A stretch of DNA of 15,532 bases from an uncultured Eubacterium sp. (GTDB lineage Bacteria; Bacillota; Clostridia; Lachnospirales; Lachnospiraceae), in NCBI GenBank assembly GCA_910579145.1, contig CAJTTQ010000028.1, positions 2,072 through 17,603 of the forward strand. Reading direction: 5' to 3'. Position 1 is the stretch's first letter. Every line of letters starts with the position of its first letter. A model generated the notes under the pieces. It had not been told where the DNA came from and ran no database searches. It worked only from the letters and a program-made list of their open reading frames with translations. This document shows positions 1-4,892 of the stretch, piece after piece. The position numbers and the translations under genes were made by a program.

Positions 1-636
1 TTCTTTGGGAATCCGTCCCCAGTAGTTGAAATAATCCGAGTCTCGGAAAAATACACCGTGCACGAGTAAGAGAGGGTATTTGGTCCGGCAGAGTTGTTCC
101 TCTTTCCGGTTTTCATTTTGAAGGATCTTTTCGTTTTCGCAGATGACTTCCTTGGATACGATCCGGATCATCTTCGATAGTACGATCAGGTTCGCGACTG
201 GAACAAAGCCGCATAAGGCGCCGATCACGCGCCATTTGATGCCGAGCTGGGAGGAACATGTGTAGATGCGTATCATACCATTCCAAAAGACGATAGCTTC
301 CGCCAGAAACACGAACAGTGTGTTAAAGAGCCATAAAAATGGATCGGCTAAAAGCGAGCCGAGGCCGAGGGATCCCATCCAGCCGGCCACGGAAAACAGG
401 AAGGAAAACGTGGTGGACAGCAGAAATAGTATCAGGAGTTCGCAGCCGTCCGCGCAGTTTCGGAGCTTGTTTGTCCGCAGCCTGCGGCTGGTGAGGGAGG
501 GGCGGATATTGACAGCCGTAAAAAGGATGGCGAAGATCCATAAAAAGCCGGCAGAGCGGCACCAGGCATGGAGCGAGTAGAAATTCGCAGTTACGGCCAG
601 GATAAATGAAAATAAGATTCGTGTCAGATATGTCAT
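1..636 (-). CDS. membrane-anchored alpha/beta hydrolase (lipase/esterase-like), C-terminus off the window
   Basis: Reading the - strand from the ATG at 636 gives 212 codons without a stop to the window edge, so the gene continues leftward. A GGAGGA ribosome site lies at 641-646, a few bases before the ATG. About the first 150 residues are hydrophobic, with roughly five likely membrane segments (for example around FLWIFAILFTAVNI and CELLILFLLSTTFSFLF). A charged stretch follows, then YPLLLVHGVFFRD, the strand plus HG oxyanion motif that opens an alpha/beta hydrolase fold of the triacylglycerol-lipase/EstA type. The nucleophile elbow and the rest of the triad lie outside the window, so the substrate is unknown. 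A lipid or ester hydrolase acting at the membrane is the likeliest role. It is divergent from the M15 peptidase gene and shares a 114-bp intergenic region with it. Confidence 0.75.
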   Translation of the reverse strand, partial: MTYLTRILFSFILAVTANFYSLHAWCRSAGFLWIFAILFTAVNIRPSLTSRRLRTNKLRNCADGCELLILFLLSTTFSFLFSVAGWMGSLGLGSLLADPFLWLFNTLFVFLAEAIVFWNGMIRIYTCSSQLGIKWRVIGALCGFVPVANLIVLSKMIRIVSKEVICENEKILQNENRKEEQLCRTKYPLLLVHGVFFRDSDYFNYWGRIPKE

Positions 637-652
637 AATTTCCTCCATTGCA

Positions 653-675
653 TTGCACACGCAATTTGCACACGC
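653..675. repeat. 10-bp direct repeat in the divergent intergenic region
   Basis: TTGCACACGC occurs at 653-662 and again at 666-675, a 13-bp period, just upstream of the lipase-like gene's ribosome site and upstream of the probable rightward promoter. Two close copies between divergent genes suggest a regulator site, but no known operator consensus was recognised. Confidence 0.4.
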
Positions 676-690
676 CTTTTGTCTTTTTGC

Positions 691-719
691 TTGTTTTATG
701 ATCTGATTTGGTGTACAAT
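691..719 (+). promoter_or_regulatory. probable promoter of the M15/COG0523/CapA gene set
   Basis: TTGTTT (691-696), a 17-bp spacer, then TACAAT (714-719), about 30 bp before the chosen start codon. The -35 match is only moderate. A perfect TATAAT also sits at 721-726 but has no reasonable -35 partner. Confidence 0.42.
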
Positions 720-750
720 ATATAATCGACAGATTCATGGGAAAGGTTTA

Positions 751-1458
751 ATGGTGAGAATGAGAAAAAGAAAAGACGTGCAAAAATATGCAGCTTTTGC
801 GGTGGTCGTCATGGCGGCCTCGCTCTTACTCGGGTTTAGGCCATGCAAAGCGAAGGAAAAGGTACACACTTATAAAGAAGGTTTCACGTATCAGAAACTC
901 ACAGATGAGGTCATTGAGCGGATCAAGGGGAAATCTTATAAGGAAGACGCTGAAATTCCTCTGGGCCGTCTGCGTTATCTCCGTATGTTATATGTAGATT
1001 TTAAAGGAAATGTCAAGAGCGGGGAGATGATCGTAAACCGGAAGATTGCCCGCAGAACGCTGAAAGTATTTTACCGCCTGTATCAGATCGGATATCCGAT
1101 CCAGCGGATGAGGCTGGTGGATGACTACGGCGCCGACGATGAAACTTCGATGGCGGCCAATAATACGTCCGCGTTTAATTACCGCAAGATCGCCGGTACA
1201 GATAAGTTATCCAATCACAGCCAGGGGCTCGCGATCGATATTAATCCGAAGATCAATCCTTATATTACGTCGAAGGGCATTGCGCCGGCAAACAGCAGGC
1301 GTTACAAGGAACGGGAAGTTTCGAAGTGCCGGGGGAAATACAAAGATTACATGATCCACAAGGGGGACGAGGTTTACAAAATATTTAAAAAGTATGGTTT
1401 CTCATGGGGCGGGAACTGGAAACACGCTAAAGATTATCAACATTTTGAATATGTGTGA
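751..1458 (+). CDS. exported M15-family zinc peptidase (D,D- or L,D-peptidase)
   Basis: Predicted 235-residue exported enzyme that would cut peptidoglycan peptides. The start at 751 was chosen because AAAGG at 742-746 sits just upstream and because it gives a normal signal peptide: basic MVRMRKRK, then a hydrophobic run to about residue 27. An ATG at 760 is nearly as good, and an upstream in-frame ATG at 679 lies before the promoter. The motif SNHSQGLAID (H156, D163) fits the M15 SxHxxGxAxD zinc signature. The C-terminal GGNWKHAKDYQHFEYV gives D228-x-x-H231, the DxxH form of the third ligand region typical of CwlK/Peptidase_M15_4 proteins, so the metal site looks complete. It is first in a co-directional set; the following COG0523 gene starts 26 bp after its stop. 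Whether it is an endopeptidase or a carboxypeptidase cannot be told from sequence alone. Confidence 0.85.
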   Translation: MVRMRKRKDVQKYAAFAVVVMAASLLLGFRPCKAKEKVHTYKEGFTYQKLTDEVIERIKGKSYKEDAEIPLGRLRYLRMLYVDFKGNVKSGEMIVNRKIARRTLKVFYRLYQIGYPIQRMRLVDDYGADDETSMAANNTSAFNYRKIAGTDKLSNHSQGLAIDINPKINPYITSKGIAPANSRRYKEREVSKCRGKYKDYMIHKGDEVYKIFKKYGFSWGGNWKHAKDYQHFEYV

Positions 1459-1484
1459 GGGAATCAGGAAAGGAGAATGCAGAT

Positions 1485-2624
1485 ATGACGAAGATTGATA
1501 TTGTGTCCGGTTTTTTAGGGGCCGGAAAGACGACGCTGATCAAGAAGCTGATCGAGGAGGCGTTTCAGGGAGAAAAGCTGGTACTCATTGAAAACGAATT
1601 CGGTGAGATCGGTATCGACGGGGGATTTTTGAAAGATGCGGGGATCAATATTACGGAAATGAATTCCGGCTGTATTTGCTGTTCGCTCGTCGGGGATTTT
1701 GGAACGGCGCTCGTCGAAGTGCTGGAGAAATACGCACCGGACCGGATCGTGATCGAGCCGTCAGGAGTCGGGAAATTATCCGATGTGATCCAGGCCGTGC
1801 GCGGCGTACAGGAAAAACTGCCGCCGGATAGCGTAAAACTGAACAGTTTTGTGACGGTGGCGGATGCGACGAAGTGTAAGATGTATATGAAAAATTTTGG
1901 TGAGTTTTATAACAACCAGATCGAGCATGCGGGTACGATCGTACTGAGCCGCACGGGAAAGATGACGGAAGAAAAACTGCAGGCCTGTCTGGATCTCATC
2001 CGCGGTCGGAACGCGGAAGCGGCAGTTATTACGACGCCCTGGGAGGAAATAAACGGGAAGCAGATGCTATGCACGATGGAAAAAGAGACGGACTGGCAGA
2101 AAGAATTGGTGGAGCAGACGCAAGTGTGTCCGGAGTGCGGGCATGTCCATCATGACCACGATCATCATCATGAGCATGAGCACGGGGAAGAATGCTGCCA
2201 TGGCCATCATGATCACGATCATCATCATGAGCATGAGCACGGGGAAGAATGCTGCCATGAACATCATGACCACGATCATCATCATGAGCATGACCACGGG
2301 GAGGAGTGCGGCTGCGGACATGACCACGATCATCATCACGCCGACGATGTCTTTACGAGCATCGGTATGGAGACCGCGCACAAGTACACGGAGACGGAAC
2401 TGACGGAGATTTTGAAACAGATCGCCGATGAAAAGGTGGCACTTGGCACGATCCTCCGCGCGAAGGGGATCGTGGCGTCGGAGGAGGGACAGTGGTTCCA
2501 TTTCGATCTTGTGCCGGGTGAATACGAAGTCCGCCGCGGAAACGCGGATTATACGGGACGGATCTGTGTGATCGGTGCCGAGCTGGATGAGGCGGGCCTG
2601 AAGAAGCTGTTTACGGGCAGATAA
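1485..2624 (+). CDS. COG0523 (CobW/ZNG1-type) metallochaperone GTPase with His-rich repeat tract
   Basis: A 379-residue cytosolic P-loop GTPase of the family that hands zinc, cobalt or other metals to client proteins. The start at 1485 has AAGGAG (1470-1475) at proper spacing; a GTG at 1455, overlapping the previous gene's end, is less likely. Walker A is GFLGAGKTT (residues 9-17). The family's metal motif CxCC is C63-I-C65-C66 in NSGCICCSL, and IEPSGVG is the Walker B region. The usual NKxD guanine-specificity motif is SRTGK. A CxxC (C215, C218) precedes a His/Asp/Glu/Cys tract at about residues 222-286, built from 19-residue repeats. The end (VFTSIGMETAHKYTE to FTGR) fits the CobW C-terminal domain. 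The tract suggests high-capacity binding of zinc or nickel. It lies between an M15 zinc peptidase and a second GTPase of the same superfamily, consistent with metal supply. The metal is not proven by sequence. Confidence 0.92.
   Translation: MTKIDIVSGFLGAGKTTLIKKLIEEAFQGEKLVLIENEFGEIGIDGGFLKDAGINITEMNSGCICCSLVGDFGTALVEVLEKYAPDRIVIEPSGVGKLSDVIQAVRGVQEKLPPDSVKLNSFVTVADATKCKMYMKNFGEFYNNQIEHAGTIVLSRTGKMTEEKLQACLDLIRGRNAEAAVITTPWEEINGKQMLCTMEKETDWQKELVEQTQVCPECGHVHHDHDHHHEHEHGEECCHGHHDHDHHHEHEHGEECCHEHHDHDHHHEHDHGEECGCGHDHDHHHADDVFTSIGMETAHKYTETELTEILKQIADEKVALGTILRAKGIVASEEGQWFHFDLVPGEYEVRRGNADYTGRICVIGAELDEAGLKKLFTGR
2148..2339 (+). repeat. 57-bp in-frame tandem repeats encoding the His-rich tract
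   Basis: Three 57-bp units start at 2148, 2205 and 2262, followed by a partial fourth copy at 2319-2339. Each full unit encodes 19 residues beginning HHDHDHHHEH and ending in GEECC or GEECG plus two residues. Copies 1 and 2 differ at three bases; copy 3 has diverged more, changing CCH to CGC. I count 31 histidines across the tract. The near identity points to recent duplication. Confidence 0.9.
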
Positions 2625-2632
2625 AGGAGACA

Positions 2633-2658
2633 AGAGTGAAAAATAAATTTTTCACTCT
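2633..2658. repeat. perfect 11-bp inverted repeat between the two GTPase genes
   Basis: AGAGTGAAAAA (2633-2643), loop TAAA, then TTTTTCACTCT (2648-2658), lying 8 bp after the first GTPase gene's stop and 34 bp before the next start. There is no T-run after the stem, so it is not a standard intrinsic terminator. It may be an mRNA processing or stability hairpin, or an AT-rich dyad operator. Confidence 0.7.
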
Positions 2659-2691
2659 GCAAGTTTTCGGCGTGCGCGCAGGAGGTGAAAT

Positions 2692-3645
2692 ATGTTTAGA
2701 AATAAAGAAATACCGGTATATTTGTTTACCGGCTTATTAGAAAGTGGAAAATCAACCTGTATTCAGGAAGTGATCGAAGAGGGAAATTTTTCAGATGGGG
2801 CAAAAACACTTTTGATCCTGTGTGAAGAGGGTGAGCATGAGATCGATGCCGATCTTCTCATGTCGAACCGCATTTCCTGTGTGACAGTAGAGGAGGAGGA
2901 CGATTTCACAGAGGAGGCGTGCAAAAAGCTCCAGGAACAGTATAAGCCTGACCGCGTCGTCATAGAGTACAATGGCATGTGGGATATGGAAGAACTGTAT
3001 GGGGATGTGCTGCCGGAACACTGGATCGTGGTACAGACGTTCGCGACCGTGAACGCGCTCACGTACCAGGTCTACAGCAGTAATATGAAACCGCTTCTCA
3101 TGGCACATTTTCAATTAGCTGACCTCGTGATCTTTAACCGCTGCACCGAAGAGATGGATAAACCGGCGGCCCGAAGGAGCGTGAAAGCCATTAACCGGCG
3201 GGCGCAGGTGCTGTTTGAATCGGAGGACGGTTCGGTGGAGAGTAATATTGACGAGGAACTGCCGTATGATGTCAACGCGCCTTCGATCACGCTGGAGGAT
3301 GACGATTTTGGGCTGTGGTATCTGGACATCAGTGAACATCCGGAAAAATATGCCGGGAAGACGATCACGTTTAAGGGACAGGTTTACCGGAACCTGACGT
3401 TTCCGAAAGATGCGTTTGTGCCGTCGCGCAAGGCGATGACCTGCTGTGAGGATGACATTGCCAAGATCGGGTTTATGTGCCATTTCACGGGGGCGGCGAA
3501 ACTGGAAACGGATTCATGGGTGACGGTGACGGTCAGGGTCCAGATACAGAAGAGCCGCAAACATGAGGGTAATTTCCCTGTATTGTATGCAGACCAAGTC
3601 GAGCCGGCGGAGCCGCCGGAGGAGGAGGTTGTTTACTTTGGATAA
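2692..3645 (+). CDS. COG0523-like P-loop GTPase lacking CxCC, fused to a DUF1980/TIGR03943-like domain
   Basis: A 317-residue protein starting 6 bp after an ideal AGGAGG (2680-2685). The first roughly 190 residues follow the CobW fold: Walker A GLLESGKST (14-22), a Walker B-like VVIEYNG, and DLVIFNRCTEE where NKxD would be. The CxCC metal motif of the family is absent; only ISCVTVEEE lies in that region. From about residue 200 (DFGLWYLDISEHPEKYAGK), with KGQVYR, a TCC pair (C251, C252), IGFMCHF and DSWVTV, the pattern resembles the C-terminal domain of B. subtilis YcgQ (DUF1980/TIGR03943), whose members usually sit beside a COG0701 permease and COG0523 proteins. That assignment is by motif memory and is moderately sure. 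No signal peptide or membrane segment is visible. It follows the His-tract GTPase by 67 bp and could be its partner or a metal sensor. Confidence 0.78.
   Translation: MFRNKEIPVYLFTGLLESGKSTCIQEVIEEGNFSDGAKTLLILCEEGEHEIDADLLMSNRISCVTVEEEDDFTEEACKKLQEQYKPDRVVIEYNGMWDMEELYGDVLPEHWIVVQTFATVNALTYQVYSSNMKPLLMAHFQLADLVIFNRCTEEMDKPAARRSVKAINRRAQVLFESEDGSVESNIDEELPYDVNAPSITLEDDDFGLWYLDISEHPEKYAGKTITFKGQVYRNLTFPKDAFVPSRKAMTCCEDDIAKIGFMCHFTGAAKLETDSWVTVTVRVQIQKSRKHEGNFPVLYADQVEPAEPPEEEVVYFG
3604..3628 (+). promoter_or_regulatory. hairpin and extended ribosome site for the CapA gene inside the upstream gene
   Basis: CCGGCGG (3604-3610) pairs with CCGCCGG (3613-3619), and GGAGGAGGAGG occupies 3618-3628, nine bases before a TTG at 3638. 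The ribosome site lies within the last codons of the DUF1980-fused GTPase gene, which suggests translational coupling. Confidence 0.6.
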
Positions 3646-4732
3646 AAGGGCAAAGGCTGTCCTGTTTGTTTTGGCACTGGTTTCGGCGGTCTGGCTGCCG
3701 GCGGCGCCGTTTTGCGAAGCTCGGGCAAAAACCGCTCAAAGGGAGGCTGACGAGAGCGATGTGACGGCAGTCACGGTCAGCGCGGCCGGCGACTGCACGT
3801 TTGGATCCGATCAGGCATCCCCGGCTTCTGCCAATTTTTATGCCGTATATAAAAAACAGAAAGATCCGGCTTATTTTTTTAATAATGTAAAGAAATATTT
3901 TAAGCAGGACGACCTGACGCTGATCAATTTCGAAGGCGTGCTGACGAAGCGTGCGACGAGGGCGGATAAAAAGTATGCGTTTAAGGGAAGTCCGGGCTAT
4001 GTGGATATTTTGAAAAAAGGTTCTGTCGAAGCCGCCGCGTTCGCGAACAATCACTGCCGCGATTTCGGCGAAGGCAGTTATACCGATACGGTTCAATGTT
4101 TCAAAGAGGCGGGTATTATCTATTCTTCTTATGAAAAAGTCGGTATGTATGAAGTGAAGGGTAAAAAGATCGGCATGATCTCCGTGAACGGCTTAGAGGG
4201 AATGGAAACAGCGAAGTCGCTCGTGCAAAAAGGCATGAAGAAACTGAAAAAGAAGGACGCCGACCTGCGGATCGTCAGCATACATGCGGGCATAGAGTAT
4301 GAGAAGCGGCCATCGGACGCGCAGAAAAGCCTGGCGAGATACGCGATTGACCAGGGCGCCGACCTGGTACTCGGGCATCATCCGCACATTCTACAGGGAA
4401 TCGAGAAGTACCGGGGAAGCTATATCGTATACAGCCTCGGAAATTTCTGTTTTGGCGGAAATACAAATCCGGCAGACAAGGATACGATGATCTTTCAGCA
4501 GACGTTTCTGTTTCGCGGAGGGAAATTAAGGAAAAAGGAGAGCAAAGTGAAGCTCATCCCCTGTTCGCTCTCGTCTGCCAGCGGAGTGAATAATTACCAG
4601 CCTACGCCTGTTACAGGAAAGAAGAAGAAACAGGTCTTAAAAAAGATCGATCAATTGTGCCGGCCGCTCGGGCTGACGCTCCAGAATGGAAAAGGAACGC
4701 TCACGCGTACATTGTACAAGTTGGAGACATAG
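3638..4732 (+). CDS. CapA-family exported metallophosphatase
   Basis: Probable 364-residue exported enzyme. The start is TTG at 3638: it sits nine bases after GGAGGAGGAGG, overlaps the previous stop by 8 bp, and gives a clean signal peptide (DKRAKAVLFVLALVSAVWLPAAPFCEARA). The upstream ATG at 3563 would add 25 residues, mainly an Arg/Ser-rich out-of-frame reading of the previous gene. All landmark motifs of the PGA_cap calcineurin-like fold are present: AGDCTFG (D52), NFEG (N97), NNH (137-139), SIHAG (H216), GHHPH (246-250) and YSLGNF. The metal site therefore looks intact. Family members take part in poly-gamma-glutamate capsule work or act on other envelope phosphates. No capB or capC lies nearby, so a capsule role is not supported here. 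A promoter for the next gene starts 3 bp after its stop and no terminator is visible between them. Confidence 0.85.
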   Translation: MDKRAKAVLFVLALVSAVWLPAAPFCEARAKTAQREADESDVTAVTVSAAGDCTFGSDQASPASANFYAVYKKQKDPAYFFNNVKKYFKQDDLTLINFEGVLTKRATRADKKYAFKGSPGYVDILKKGSVEAAAFANNHCRDFGEGSYTDTVQCFKEAGIIYSSYEKVGMYEVKGKKIGMISVNGLEGMETAKSLVQKGMKKLKKKDADLRIVSIHAGIEYEKRPSDAQKSLARYAIDQGADLVLGHHPHILQGIEKYRGSYIVYSLGNFCFGGNTNPADKDTMIFQQTFLFRGGKLRKKESKVKLIPCSLSSASGVNNYQPTPVTGKKKKQVLKKIDQLCRPLGLTLQNGKGTLTRTLYKLET

Positions 4733-4735
4733 AAC

Positions 4736-4764
4736 TTGCTATTTTGGGAAGAGCGTGATAAAAT
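4736..4764 (+). promoter_or_regulatory. promoter of the SGNH-hydrolase gene
   Basis: TTGCTA (4736-4741), a 17-bp spacer, then TAAAAT (4759-4764) preceded by TGA, an extended -10. The start of transcription would be near 4771, leaving a leader of about 120 bases before the ATG at 4893. Confidence 0.62.
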
Positions 4765-4766
4765 AG

Positions 4767-4791
4767 GTGCAAAGTACTTATTTGTGCAAAG
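4767..4791 (+). repeat. direct repeat GTGCAAAG at the transcription start
   Basis: GTGCAAAG occurs at 4767-4774 and 4784-4791, 17 bp apart, directly downstream of the -10 box. The second copy sits in a dyad, TTTGTGCAAA (4781-4790). Placement around +1 would suit a repressor, but no known consensus was recognised. Confidence 0.35.
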
Positions 4792-4818
4792 AACATGCAC
4801 AGGATGATTCACAACAGT

Positions 4819-4855
4819 GCTGATACATGGAAGCAAGCTGGTTCCATCTGTCAGC
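4819..4855 (+). promoter_or_regulatory. 14-bp hairpin in the leader of the SGNH-hydrolase gene
   Basis: GCTGATACATGGAA (4819-4832) pairs with TTCCATCTGTCAGC (4842-4855) over 14 positions with one mismatch and one G-T pair; the loop is GCAAGCTGG. No T-run follows, so it is not an ordinary terminator. It lies 37 bases upstream of the true start codon and contains an in-frame decoy ATG at 4827. Confidence 0.6.
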
Positions 4856-4892
4856 GCAATGGGATATCAAATGGAAAGGAAGGATTTTTATT

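Noticed and set aside
323..718. 131-codon - strand frame across the intergenic region
   Set aside because: It overlaps the lipase-like gene in another frame and has no ribosome site. The frame from 636 has both a ribosome site and a recognisable fold.
2148..2339. Regular repeats as a possible CRISPR array
   Set aside because: The units are contiguous, in frame and coding, with no spacers.
2067..2633. 188-codon antisense frame rich in Met, Ile and Val
   Set aside because: It is the complement of the His-codon repeats (CAT/CAC read as ATG/GTG) in the COG0523 gene and has no ribosome site.
3638..4732. Poly-gamma-glutamate capsule operon
   Set aside because: Only the CapA-type protein is present; no CapB or CapC homologue is encoded nearby.
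4771..4892. Cyclic-di-GMP (GEMM) riboswitch in the SGNH leader, suggested by GCACAGG
   Set aside because: The rest of the conserved core, including a GGGACGCAAAGCC-like segment, is not present.
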